Shown: positions 30,177 through 43,212 of the stretch, one piece after another
Position numbering within the stretch: position 1 is the stretch's first letter
Layout: each line of letters opens with the position of its first letter
Assembly (NCBI GenBank): GCA_949361645.1
Contig: OX442419.1
Location: 8,731,377-8,795,376, forward strand
From: Spongilla lacustris
Lineage: Eukaryota; Porifera; Demospongiae; Spongillida; Spongillidae
DNA length: 64,000 bases
Direction: 5' to 3'
Translations under genes and position numbers: made by a program
The notes under the pieces: model-generated
What the model was told of the DNA's origin: nothing
The model's database searches: none
Seen by the model: the letters and a program-made list of their open reading frames with translations, nothing else

Positions 30177-30604
30177 CTAAACCAGCATTGCCTCTCTGCA
30201 CTGCAACAGAAATCTTTTGGAACAGATGTGCCCTTGAGTTTGGTTCACTAGATACATCTTTGATTCGGAGAGTTCAGAGCACTTAGCGTTGTATTTGGAG
30301 TGCTTTTGTACTTCAGCTGCTTTGGCTGCTGTATACCTGCTGAAACTCTCGCTTCCAATATTATTGATTGTAGCACTAGCAGACCCACTGGGGTTAGAGA
30401 CCAACATGTCAGTTGGGCGAGTGTGAGCCTAACCTTATCCTTACCTAACCCACTACTTGCATCCAGGCGAACTGACAGGGATGCCTGGTGACAAGCCTCA
30501 TAGACTGCATTGTACAGCAGGTTGTGGCGATTAGTCACATCCCCCTCCCCCACGCTTGCAGGTGACACAGTGGGTCCAGCATGCTCCCTGGGCATAGTGG
30601 GCAA
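30177..30604 (-). pseudogene. Broken LINE fragment: endonuclease region (copy 2)
   Basis: The minus strand reads GDVTNRHNLLYNAVYEACHQ, RLDASSGLG and, in a second frame, ADMLVSNPSGSASATI and KHSKYNAKCSEL. These align with RHN, PADVLV and KHTANDPKCAEL of the 34-kb copy. It is opposite in orientation to copy 1, so it is a separate insertion or an inversion. Confidence 0.65.
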
Positions 30605-30699
30605 GTCTGAGGGATGCCATTCCCAGAGTTTGGATTTAGACCCAACAACTATTTGACTGCAGTGTTGAGCTCACAGGGATTGAGGTGAAGTCCCATATC

Positions 30700-30989
30700 T
30701 TCAGAAGGGACAACTGTATGTATTGTATCATTATTATATTGCTGAATCCCAAAAGAGGAAGAAGTATTCCTCTCTTGGAGCTAAGTACTTCTTTGTACCC
30801 ATAGCATGTGAGTCTCTTGGTGTGTTTGGTGCTGAAACGTCCTTTCTTAAGGACCTTGGCCATCGTCTGCACCAAACCACTGGAGACTCACAATCCTACC
30901 AGTTCCTACTCCAGCGCCTTTCTGTGGCAATCCAGAGAGGAAATTCCACCTCCATCTTGGGAACATTAAGTTCCTTTGATGGCTTTTAG
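30700..30989 (+). pseudogene. Broken LINE fragment: polyprotein C-terminus
   Basis: The ORF reads AESQKRKKYSSLGAKYFFVP, then GVFGAETSFLKDLGHRL and FLLQRLSVAIQRGNSTSILG before a stop at 30989. I recall KY..L...F.P.A.ETLG and LFQRLS.A.QRGN at the C-terminal end of RLE-type LINE proteins in sponges and cnidarians. Only the last about 85 residues are present. Confidence 0.65.
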
Positions 30990-31357
30990 TTCTGTGTGTA
31001 AGTGATCGGGTGCATTACACTAGTATATGTTGTTGTTAGCCATGTATGTGTACTTATATGATATAATTATATATATAATTATTATATATATAATTATTCT
31101 AACATTTTTATTCATAAAAAAAAATACGTATGAAGATGTATATAAAACTAACTAAAGTTCTAGTGCTACAAGTTTAACCCAGGCTAACCCTGCCTAGCAG
31201 GGCCCTTGCATTGGCTCTGACCAGCGTCATGTTTATTCAATATGCTGGACAGTGCTCCCGGATCTTGGTACAGAAGTCATTCTAACATCATAGTAATTAT
31301 TATAGTTATCGTAGTAATTATTATCTTACATCGCGTGACTATTGCATAGTTTTCCGC
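30990..31357. other. Non-coding
   Basis: AT-rich, including ATTATATATAATTATT near 31.08 kb. No gene seen. GCGTGACTATTGCATAGTTT near 31334 is a diverged copy of the inner arm of the next hairpin. Confidence 0.45.
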
Positions 31358-31508
31358 TTGTGACATTATTTGGAGGGCTCATTCGGATGTATGGGTGCTG
31401 GTGGATTGACTATTGCACGGTTTTACGCTTATCATAAGCGTAAAACCGTGCAATAGTCAATCCACCAGCACCCATACATCCGAATGAGCCATCCAAATAA
31501 TGTCACAA
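31358..31508. repeat. Near-perfect 151-bp inverted repeat
   Basis: Arms of 75 nt (31358-31432 and 31434-31508) differ at one position and are separated by a single base. Central sequence CGCTTATCATAAGCG. It could be a MITE, an RNA hairpin source, or a recent inverted duplication. Confidence 0.92.
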
Positions 31509-32468
31509 TCATATGCATGAAAATCTACAGTATGAAATGCCAGATCGCTTGTGATATCTGAAACACTTATTTTGCTGTGTATTAATATATGACGTCCTGA
31601 ATTTATAAAAACCACGTGTAGCGCAAAAGCAACAAAACAATACATATGGATAAATTCAATGTTATTGAGCGAGAACTATATTTGTGGACTAAAAAGCATA
31701 GAACTATTAGAAGAAAGTTTATCACTTGCATACATGATGCATGGTTGATCAAATGCGCATATCGGCCAGGTTATAGAGAAATCAGAAATGCTCTTTCCCA
31801 CACACCAAAGATTCCGATGCCTTCTGACGTTAAGTGCATCACTTACATGTGCATGTACATTAGCCTCGTTCCCAGACGCGTAATTAATTTTTAAAAGAAT
31901 ACTAACTTTGGCAACTTTTCCATTTGAGCTATCGCACCAGCATTCTGATGCGACCAATCATATTGCCGCAGTTATCTGACGTACTACTGAATTTCATTAG
32001 TAGGCATATTTGTTAGTTTGGATTTGGCTATCGAGGGCAGAAAACGCCCTGAGCTGCAAGTTTAAGCAATGAAAAGCTTCATTTAGGGTATGCATTTTTT
32101 TTTTGCTTGTCTCCCCACTGGCAGTGTAAAGTCTTTGTGCTACAGCCTTCTTCCCGAGGCATTTGATCATGACCACTTCAGCAGAACAGCTTCTATTGAC
32201 ACTATAATTAATAGTCATTATTCGGATGATTACTTTAATGCATGCATCACTTAGTGAGTAGGCAACCCTTTATTAAAGTGGGCTACAAACTCCTCCTGTA
32301 TGAGTAATATCAGGGTAATGGAATTATTGTCTATATGTGCATGTAGATCTACTTTCAAGACCTTATGTTTAGTGGCTTATCTTGGATACTCACTTTAAAT
32401 CAATTACTTTAGGTTGCATTGCTGGGGTATTCGCCTTACATATTGCTACGGCATGATGACTAAATTAA
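31509..32468. other. Non-coding
   Basis: No recognisable gene. AGCCTCGTTCCCAGACGCG at 31863 resembles a short repeat seen near 20.05 kb. Confidence 0.4.
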
Positions 32469-32960
32469 GGCCATTCCATGATTGTAGTTTCCCGTCCTCC
32501 GCCCGCGTCATTGTAGACCACCCGCGTAATGTCACCATTATGTCCATTATTCTAACTATCGGAATACCGGTACTTTTAATTTCAATTCATTTGTTAGAGA
32601 TGTTGGTTAACGTGTGCGTGTACGACGAATGTTGCCATACAACACTGCTGAGTTGGACTATTTTAGGCCATTACAAATGTGAATGTAGTCCAAAAGGTTG
32701 TCCGCTATTTAATAATAGCAATTTAAGAAAAGGCTTGAGTGTTTCTTCTTACCTAAGCGTCTCAGACATCAATAGTTACCGGTCCGGACATACAGCGCCA
32801 TTATTTTCAGTTCTGTATTCATGCCTGATGATGTGAGATATAGAATAATTAATGTATTCATTTTTAATAATCATAAGTAAATAATGGATAATAGCCGCCC
32901 GCCCGCATGGGTTTTGGTAAAGGGTCCGGACGGGAAACTAATTTCACATTTGGAATGGCC
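32469..32960. mobile_element. MITE Y, short relative of element X
   Basis: GGCCATTCCA (32469-32478) and TGGAATGGCC (32951-32960) form the termini. Inside lie GTTTCCCGTCC with CGCCCGCG on the left and CGCCCGCAT with GGACGGGAAAC on the right, the same modules as element X. TAA flanks both sides (32466-32468, 32961-32963). The 492-bp interior has no recognised protein. Confidence 0.7.
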
Positions 32961-33003
32961 TAACACTATGGCGAGTAAATACGATGGTATTAAAAACATC
33001 GAA

Positions 33004-33109
33004 CTACTCTGGACATGTGGTAGTTTTGTAGGATACTTGTACAGTTGTGCGCCCTTCCGTATCCTACAAAGTTTAAGTATCCTACAAAAATACCATATGT
33101 CCAGAGTAG
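33004..33109. repeat. 106-bp hairpin with 35-nt arms
   Basis: CTACTCTGGACATGTGGTAG (33004) pairs with sequence ending CCAGAGTAG (33109), including GTAGGATACTT/AAGTATCCTAC. A small MITE-like hairpin. Confidence 0.8.
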
Positions 33110-33438
33110 GTCGAGTTTTTTTAACGCCAGGTCATTGTATTTTTTTATCCATATATAGAGTTCATCCTATCATTTGGTTCATGTACATGAAATTTCATGC
33201 CAATTAGTGATGGGATAGTTAAAGGTTTTTGACAGTAGTTAAGTTCCAGTTAACTAATGTTTGTTGTGCAGTTAAGTTAAACAAATTCATTACCTTATTT
33301 TCCATATTCTTTCAGTTAAGTTATAGTTAACTAACCTGGTTTTTGCCACAACCCAGTTAAGTTAAGTTGACAATTTAGTTAAACAGTCACACAAAGTTTA
33401 ATATATAGTTCAACTGAATTGGATTTTTTGCTTCAAGA

Positions 33439-34688
33439 TTGCGCTCTTCGATTTCTTTCTGCTTCAAATTGCGTAGCTGCTCTAGAAAAAAATATGCTCA
33501 GCTACATTGTAGGCACAAGATCGCCTCAAGGCTGCTTTCTAAATTGGAAGAGTTCGCCAGTATTGATCCTCAGGTAGCTCTCATCCTCTTGAGTTTGTGT
33601 GGTGGCTTCTGCAAGGTGGTGCATGTGGCTCGACCAACACCCCCTCACCTGGCCTTTGGCTCCCTGGAGTCCTTTGACAGTGATGTCAGGATGTGTTTCT
33701 CAAACTGTGTAGCCACTGACATTTTAGATGCAGCCTGGAAACAGGCTCAACTTGGCTTGAGCTATGGTGGCCTTGGTCTGCGCTCAATTTCACACCATTC
33801 CTGTGCGGCATACATCGCATCATTGAGCTTTTCTGGCCTGGGTAGTGCTGACAACCCTCACCTGGTGCGGTCGATTGTCAGGTACAATGGTTTGGTCTCA
33901 CCTCCGATGGCATCTCTGTGGAGTCTATTTTAGCTTCCCCGATCCCACAAAGAATCTTGTCTCAGAGGCTGGATGACTACTCTTTTGGGCTTGTAATTGC
34001 AGCTGCAACTGACGCAGACAAAGCACATCTTCTCTCCACATCTGCACCCCATCCACCCTCTTGGCTCACAGTTGTGCCTTCTGTGGGTCTTGGGCTACAT
34101 TTAGATCCCAATGAGCTGCAGATAGCGGTGAAGTGGTGGTTGGGCTTGGACACTTCCAGAGGCTCTTCATGTGCTCTTTGCCCTGATGTGGCACTGGACC
34201 CTCTGGGCCATCACGCAGCTACCTGCCGGCATGGTGGTGATGTCATTATACACCACAATAAGTTGCATGATGTCTTCCTGAGCTTTTGCCACCAAGCTCA
34301 CATTGCAGCAAGGTTAGAAGCTGGAAGTGGCCTCACTTCAGGACTGGATCGCACTCGCCCAGCTGATGTGCTAGTGAGGGACTGGGCACAAGGCAAGCCA
34401 GCTGCCTTTGACATCACAGTCACATCTCCTCTTACCCCTGCTAATTTGGCTGGGGCAAGTATGAGGGTGGGTGCTGCTGCTGAAGCTGCAGAAAAGAGAA
34501 AGCACACAGCCAATGACCCTAAATGTGCTGAACTAGGCTGGAGGTGTGTGCCTCTAGCAGTAGAAACTTACTGCAATTGGGGTGAGGAAGCAAGAACAAC
34601 CTTCGCTCTACTGGCCACATGCCTGGCCTTTGGCTCTTCCTCATTTCGTAAAGCCAGGGTGATCAGTGACAGACCTACATTTAGCTAG
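33439..34688 (+). pseudogene. 5'-truncated LINE: RT thumb and restriction-like endonuclease
   Basis: The first part (33439-33933) reads the post-RT region: HKIASRLLSKLEEFASIDPQ, AWKQAQLGLSYGGLGLRSIS. After a frameshift near 33918 it continues PQRILSQRLDDYSF, SWLTVVPSVGLGLHLDPNEL, a C-x2-C/H/C knuckle (CALC, HHAATCRHGG), HHNKLHD, then PADVLVRDWAQGKPAAFDIT, the PD-(D/E)xK-like endonuclease. The stop is at 34688. Truncation before the RT catalytic motifs is typical of LINE insertion. It is related to, but clearly different from, the LINE at 5.3-7.4 kb. Confidence 0.83.
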
Positions 34689-34800
34689 TTGAGGCAAGTA
34701 GATTTGCTAAATAATGTGGGTTTGTAACATTAATGAATTTATAATGTATAACACTCCGATCCAATGTGGGGACTGAGCTTCTGAGACTACTATGAATAGT

Positions 34801-35372
34801 TGAAAACCAGACAACTACAAAAGAACACTTAGTGCCTAAACTATTATAACAGGTACTTACAGTGACCATCCATTTTTCATAGCATTTCACATTGTACATA
34901 TCTGCTTCTGGCCGCCACACCCTTTTAAATCTAAATATATATTTTTTGGCCCAGGGTAAAACGGAGTCTTTTTAAAATAGGCCATAACACTCTATAAAAC
35001 TGCCAAAAAATTCCAACCCAAACCACATCCTTTCAATGGCGCAGCAGCACCTGTTTCTCCATCTCTTGCAGTTTTGCAAGCGCACTTTCAATGAAGGAAC
35101 TACGTACAACACCTGAAAAATAAACTCGAGATCCTTGTTTCCTAACCCAAATAGAGTTTTATGGCAAAATTCACAATATAAAAGACTCCATTTTATCCTG
35201 GGCCAAAAAATATGTTTAGATTCAAAAGGGTGTGGTGGCCAGAAGCAGATATGTAACTAGAAGTGAAACTGATGGTACGAAAAATGCGTGGAGGTCACTG
35301 TAGGTACTTATTATAATAGTTTAGACACTAGGTGTTCTTTTAGCAGAAGATTTTAAAGTTGTCCAGTTTTCA
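34801..35372. mobile_element. 572-bp foldback element
   Basis: Long inverted arms: the left arm starts TGAAAACCAGACAACT (34801), the right arm ends AGTTGTCCAGTTTTCA (35372). Within them CTAAACTATTATAA, CAGTGACC, CTGCTTCTGGCC, ACACCCTTTT, TTTTTTGGCCCAGG and GACTC pair in mirrored order. Arms are diverged (mismatches and indels), so it is older than the hairpin at 31.4 kb. Confidence 0.8.
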
Positions 35373-35622
35373 TATCTACACATGTATGGCACATAATTAT
35401 TATATTATAAATTTAGATGAATTGACAGAGGAACAAAAGATTCCTTCTGCATGAAGCGAAGTATACATGTATAACAAAGATATGTACATGCAAGCCCGTT
35501 AAGAAAATTGGAGTCAGCAGAGACATCATTATCATTAGCATGTTTACAAGTAAGTATACCCAATTGAGGCAAAGTAAGAATGCCATTGCACCTTGGACCA
35601 AGAAATCTTTAAACGCACACTT

Positions 35623-36443
<821 letters not shown>

Positions 36444-37680
36444 ATGGAATTGAATGTAATAGTGGGAGAGAGCACAAACGGTAAGTCGCTGCTATTATGT
36501 TAATAACTTTGTATTCTTAATGGACCTTGCAAACGAGGAGCTGTTTAGGTCCGTCGGATGTGTGCGTAATTGCGTTCTGTGAATCAGTATATTTGTCCAT
36601 TTGCAGGGAAAGCGAAAAGAATTAGAATAGGACCAGGGGTAATATAGAGGCACCAAAATTTATAGAGCCATGCACAACTGGCCCGGTCTAGCCTGGTGTG
36701 AATATATAGGTGTGAGACCTGCTACAATAAAAACTTAGTGACGAGTTTCCAACCTACCTATGAGAATCCGTACATATCTCATTCTACAGGCGCAGCGGGG
36801 TCAAATGCAGTTGTTCAAAAAACAGAGGTAACCCGTTTAGCACATGCATGTCCGCGCCCTCTCTACCGCTGCGCTCACACACACACACACACGCATGCAC
36901 ACGCACACGCACACACACACACGCACGCACACACACACACACGCACACACGTACTGCAAAACTATTGACATCTTCTTTGTCGCTTTTTCTCACACACTAT
37001 GCACGCACGCGCACATGTACACAGCCCATGTCCAGCCCGCTACCCGAGCCAGCTACCCCACTAAAACCGCAAAAGGCTGTAATTATCCAAGCGTTGAATT
37101 CTCCCGCGTTCCACGAAAATATGATGATGAAACCGTTGTCTGGCCCCGCCCTGATCGGGAGGCACGATCACTATCTGAAGCTATCGTACGTGCTAACGGC
37201 ATGTTTCGTATGCTGTTGTGCATGGACGTCCGTCTTGTTCACCCTACCGGCCATCTATTTTGCAAAATTGGTATGTGGTAAATAATTACTATATGACTGC
37301 ATGTGAGATTAAGTGGAGCGTATATAGGAAATAAATAAATACAAAAAGGAACAGATATCGTATTGTGCAACGCATCATTATTGGCTTGAAAGTTGTAAAC
37401 AGAATTAATTGTACTCAATTCACACCATGGGAAATGCATATGCGTGTATACATTAATGTTGGGTGTTATGTGTGACCATGGTAACGTGGAAACCCTCGCC
37501 TTGCAGGCGAGGCGTGCGGAGGTTGATCGGAACACGTATCTGATGATCAGGAACGAGAGAATCTCCTTGGTCCTCAACATTGGGGGGATGTTGGCGTACA
37601 TCGCACTGTTTGTCGCCATCATAACAGTAATAATAGTTATGGAAGGACAGAAAATAATGGCATACGAGCCTCAATCATGA
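36444..37680 (+). CDS. CD225/dispanin-like two-pass membrane protein (4 exons)
   Basis: Predicted exons: 36444-36480, 36790-36827, 37025-37270 and 37507-37680. Each junction has GT/AG (donors GTAAGT, GTAACC, GTATGT; acceptors CTACAG, ACACAG, TTGCAG) and the phases 1, 0, 0 agree, giving about 164 residues. The N-terminal half is proline-rich and cytosolic-like (SSPLPEPATPLKP). The membrane part begins DHYLKLSYVLTACFVCCCAW with a first hydrophobic segment, then a polar loop RRAEVDRNTYLMIRNERIS, then a second segment (LNIGGMLAYIALFVAIITVI). This helix-polar loop-helix layout with Cys next to the first helix is that of CD225/dispanin (IFITM/PRRT) proteins, which act in membrane trafficking and fusion. 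Similarity is moderate. The first exon is the least certain. Confidence 0.68.
36880..36953. repeat. (CA)n/(CACG)n in dispanin intron 2
   Basis: Imperfect CACACG repeats between the donor at 36828 and the acceptor at 37023. Confidence 0.85.
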
Positions 37681-37721
37681 AGGATGTACATGTAATGCTT
37701 CTTTCCTGTTGGTTTGTGATC

Positions 37722-37834
37722 TTTATTATCATTTTGTTTTTGTATTCTGTGCAAGCTACACAAAATCAGTTATTTCGGCAGGATGCAGCACGTACAATGT
37801 AATTGCATTTTTTGTGTACACATCGGAAAATAAA
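37722..37834. terminator. Candidate poly(A) signals of the two convergent genes
   Basis: AATAAA on the plus strand at 37829-37834 could serve the dispanin-like gene (stop 37680). TTTATT at 37722-37727, an AATAAA on the minus strand, could serve GEN1 (stop 37967). If both are used, the two 3' UTRs overlap by about 100 bp. Confidence 0.5.
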
Positions 37835-37966
37835 TATTTAACGACAAAAGTGAACACACAACACGAATTAATACGTTAGTGTGCAACAGCTGCTAGTCAA
37901 GTGACACGCAACCATCCATGAAAACCAGATGCAAAATAAAGAACAATAAAATCAAATAAAATCAAA

Positions 37967-38601
37967 CTAGTCAATGACAATGGGGTTGGCAGTGGTGCCA
38001 GCAGCAGATGCGGACTTAATGGTTGATGCTCCCAGGGCCATCCTCCCAAGCCTCATCATGAGAGGTGGAATGTCATCAGTGTCCTCTGACCACTGTACAC
38101 CACTGCTGGCAGAGACCTCTGAATCCAAACCAAGTACATCACCAACAGCTTGTGCAGTGACACCATCTGCTAACCCTATTTTTGGCCGGTGTTTCTTCAC
38201 TAAGGCACCATCCCTCCCTGAGAGGAGACTTAACGCACTGATGGCATTTGAATGGATATCTGTTGACACTGTACCAACCCTATTCGACTTGTGGGGGTCC
38301 TTCAACAACATTTGATCCCCATCCTTTGACAACATATCATTCTTTGATTGAGGGTCTTTCATTGATGTATTGTATCTCTGTGGTTTGAGATCAGCTAGCC
38401 GTGACCTCTCACCATCAGGTCTATGATCTGCCACTGGCCTACTATCAGCGCATGATTCAATATCCTTCTTTGAGATGTTCCCTTTGCTCCACTTCTCCTT
38501 CATGCCACCACCACCACCACTGACCTTTGAAACAACCCCACCAATCACAGCACTGCTTCCTTCTAGCGCAGGCTGGACACATTTCTTCGTCTGTTTCTTG
38601 C
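37967..38601 (-). CDS. GEN1: GEN1 terminal exon: disordered tail
   Basis: After GTTATGTAG, about 210 residues of low-order, Ser/Asp/Lys-rich sequence. The final residues PIVID resemble a SUMO-interacting motif. GEN1 tails are divergent, so no alignment is expected. The stop is TAG at 37967-37969. Confidence 0.82.
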
Positions 38602-41600
38602 CTACATAACAAGGACAGCATGAAATGCATACAAATGTGTACATTTTTCTCTGCATCCAGTAATCACATATATTTGTACATGTACATGTACACGGCCAGT
38701 AATCACATATATTTGTACATGTACATGGCCAGTAATCACATGTATTTGTACATGTACATGTACATGGCCAGTAATCACATATATTTGTACATGCACATGT
38801 ACATGTACATGGCCAGTAATCACATATATTTGTACATGTACATGGCGAGTAATCACATATATTTGTACATGTACATGGCCAGTAATCACATATATTTGTA
38901 CATGTACATGGCCAGTAATCACATATATTTGTACATGTACATGTACATGGCCAGTAATCACATATATTTGTACATGTACATGTACATGGCCAGTAATCAC
39001 ATATATTTGTACATGTACATGGCCAGTAATCACATATATTTGTTAATGTACATGTACATGGCCAGTAATCACATGTATTTATACATGTACATGTACATGG
39101 CCAGTAATCACATGTATTTATACATATGTACATGGACACACATGTGCAAAGTGACCATCAATGATGCACGTACCCTTCTTTTTAGCCTCCTGCTCCTCTT
39201 GAAACCTCCTGCATAAATCTGGGTAAGCTGTTTCCAGTTGCTAATGGCAAAGGGCAAAACAGCCCAATCGACACTGACACTGTGATATTCAACACATTTC
39301 CATGTACATGTACAATGCAGCACTCTATTAATGATGCAATGATAAATGAATTCAAGTTGTTCAGTGGAGGTTTAGAACATGTTACACAGCATCCTCTGTG
39401 TGACCTTTCCAAAACTGCCCACAATATGTTTACACTAATGTATTATTAATCCATGTACATGTGTACATTTAGACAGAGGGATTGGAAGCTTGCAACACGT
39501 TCAATCAACACTGATTAACAAGCCCACTCCCACGAATAAATCCATACAAGTGCTGCAGTGCTGCCTTAGCTACATGTACCTATACCATGTAGATGGCATC
39601 GTAACTATAACCCAGGAAGGAGGACCTATATTGTATCTTCATGTATGACCCTTTAAATTCTATCAGTTGTGAGGTCAAACATTAGGCCATGCAGGCCATG
39701 CCACCAGTGAATACTGACAAAGATGGAAGATGAGTCAACAAATGGTTGACTACATGTACATGTAGGAGGCTGGAATGGGCAAGGGCACTGCCATAAAGAA
39801 GGTGGCTAGCCATTGTAGATAAACAATAACCTTTTTATCCTGCCGTATACATGTATAAATGGGGGACGAGCCACCCAATCCATTGCTGCCTAAAATCAAA
39901 GCACAAATACATGTACATGTATATACAGCCATTGTTTGCTCCATTCTTAATTTAAACAGCACATTCATGATTAAACGTAAATGTATATGGAACATGTGAT
40001 CATTTTCAATCCCTCTACATGTACTTGTAGATACATGTACATATATCAGCTCTATAGGTCTTACTGGAGAACATGTTTAGTTCTATACACTGAATGTCTG
40101 TACTATGTTTGAATTGGCTGCTGGGGAAGACAAGCTAAAAAGTAACATTTTTAGCCCGATGTAGTGTTCTGAACACCCAGGGCTCTAGGAATACGAGGGA
40201 CATTGGCATGGGACCAATAGAATGTGTGACAGGGCAGCCTCACCACCACTCCTCCCCCTTCCTCCCCAACGTCACTTACAACAGCATCCTCAAGGGTACA
40301 CATCACGCCTCCACAGCCTCCTTCCAAAAGAGCTTCAATTTCTGAGAGAGGAGTAAGATATGACTCATTCAATCACTGACTTGCATTAACCAGAGCTAAT
40401 GAAGTTAGCAATTGAGATCCACCTTTCACCTCCAATATACATGTATGGAGACAATTCATACTTAGGCAAGAAAAATAAAATACAAAACACATGTAACTCT
40501 CCAACGTTAAGGCGGCATTAGCTGGTGGAGTGATTCACTTGTGTACTTGTACTACAACCTGCAATCCATCAATGGTGACCACACCTCTCCATTAAACTCA
40601 CTGTTAACAAGTTCTCCACCCCACTCCACCTCATAGTACGCATGTCCCTTCCTTATCCTCCGATGAAGAACTCTGGAATCAAGAGAGAAATGTAAGCACA
40701 CATGCACCTACACGTATACCAGTACATAAGCATATTCACATACACCAATGTACATGTATACATGGTCCATAGATGTACACATGTATTAGTACATGTACAT
40801 AGATGTACATGTAAGCATAAATGTAAAGTGCAATACCCATGAACCATTATGATTTGAAAAATATCATACACACATAAACGTACAGGCTCATAGTAGACAC
40901 AGATTACGCATAGCAACAGCCAAACAAATAAGCAATTCATGAATGCTTACATGTACATCTAAACATGGGATGCTTGCACCTGCACTAAAAGAGGCATCTA
41001 TTGCCCACATCTCATGAGGGGACATCAAAACAAAATGAAGTCCAAACACCAGCAGGCGGAACATGCAAAGTGCATCTATCTTACAATGTACATATTCACT
41101 TGTGTTGGCGTCCACATCTCTGTAGATGTAAATACTAACTTCCACCCCTCCCCCAACCCCCTTAAAATAATAAACATGGGAATTCCAATACTCCTAGATC
41201 ATTAACATCATTGAGGAAGATAAAGATTATGGAGAAATGGCAGAAAGAGGAGATCTATTGGGGGAGGGGGAGGGGGAGGGAAGGGGGAGGGGAGAGGGAG
41301 AGGGAGAGGGGAGGGGAGGGAGAGAGGGGTAGAAGGGAAGGAGGGATGAGGAGGTACCTGTAGGTGAAGGACAAACGAAACATACACGACTGACTACCAT
41401 CACTTGCATGCATGCCCATGCATGTCATGTACATGTACATGTACATGCACATGTGCATAGGCATGTGGGATGTGCACATGTACATGTACATGTACATGTA
41501 TATGTATGGTTGCACCCCTAATGACTCCATATAGTGCACCCCTAATGACTCCATATAGTTCACCCCTAATGACTCCATATAGTGCACCCCTAATGACTCC

Positions 41601-41906
41601 ATATAGTGCACCCTAATGACTCCATATAGTGCACCCCTAATGACTCCATATAGTGCACCCTAATGACTTCAATAGTGCAGCCCTAATGACTTCATACACA
41701 CATAACAAGCCCACATATGCCCACATAACAAGCCCACTCAGTGTCCCTTGTGGTTGTGGAAAGATTAATATTTTGTGCAGCTCATTGGTGAGACCCTACA
41801 AGTGTTCAAACAGGGGAAGACCAGTACATTCCTTATTGCTAATTCTTCTAGGCCACCTCAAACATAGATGTGTACATGTACATGTAAAATCATAAGCTGA
41901 CCCAAA

Positions 41907-41977
<71 letters not shown>

Positions 41978-43165
41978 ACTACATATGTAATTGATTACAT
42001 GTAAGGGCTGAAGACCCACACACTCACAACACATACCACAAACCAACCACCACTGATTCACCTACATGTACAAGTATGGGTACATGTAATTAGCTAATCC
42101 ATGTGCCCACTCAACCATTCCTATTCCTCCTACACATGTACATGGCTCACCACCCTACATTGTATGCTCAACTGAGGTACCCCCTCATTCAAGAGGCACT
42201 CACCCTATCACCACCTGACACTCCTACACAATGAAACACCTGGCTTATAACAAACACAGCAAACACATAGATGTACATGTACATGTGTACTGTACATGTA
42301 CTGTCTGCAGGGTGTACACGTGTACATGTTTGTACATGCAAAGTTCAATTCCATGAAAATGTATAATTCAGTACTACATGTACATGTACATAGGATATGT
42401 AGCTGGTCAAGAGATGTCCTTACACGTGGACAGCTGGTCGCTACATGTGGATGTTCCCAGTACTGCCACGTGTGGATACAAAGCATGGAGCAGACAGTAC
42501 ACAAACACACAGACACTACATGTATGTGTACAAACACTTCACATAAACGCACATAGACAGCACACAAATATACATGCAAAACATTCAATACAATGATGAC
42601 CAGGCTGTACCAAAGCCCAACTTGGTTGCCGGGTAACAGAACAGACCAACACACACAGCTGCAAGAATGTTCCATACGAATGTTGCAGTACAAAATGTGT
42701 GCATCACTAAGACTAGTAACCTCACCACACAAGCTTCCTGGGAAACATACAATGTATCTCATCTACCTCTTAACCCCTTCCCCACACCCCACACCCACAC
42801 CACACTGCAGTGTTGTATCTGGTACAAGACTGAAGACTCATCATGAATATGCTTTGCTGCCAAATATCTGGGCAACCATATCAGGTGAGTTTGCCAAATT
42901 TGGGTAGACCTTCGTAAAAAAGAATATCAAAAATCACCCCTTGCAGTACAACAGACAGGGCAGTTGAAGACGTAACCAACCACCTGGTAGGGTGACTTTA
43001 AAGGTCTCCAACAATGGCAATATGTCTCAACCAAGTCAACAAGCAAGACCACAAAAGTACCTTTGATGTGGTGATGCACATACACTGTATGTACATGTAT
43101 GTACACATGCACATGTGCACTTATATATACATGTACATGTACATGTACACACACAAACACACACA

Positions 43166-43212
<47 letters not shown>

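Noticed and set aside
38602..39139. 5' extension of the GEN1 last exon through [11 protein letters not shown] repeats
   Set aside because: The segment is the 33-45-bp minisatellite. A good acceptor at 38602-38603 and a phase-matched exon at 39174-39240 show it is intron.
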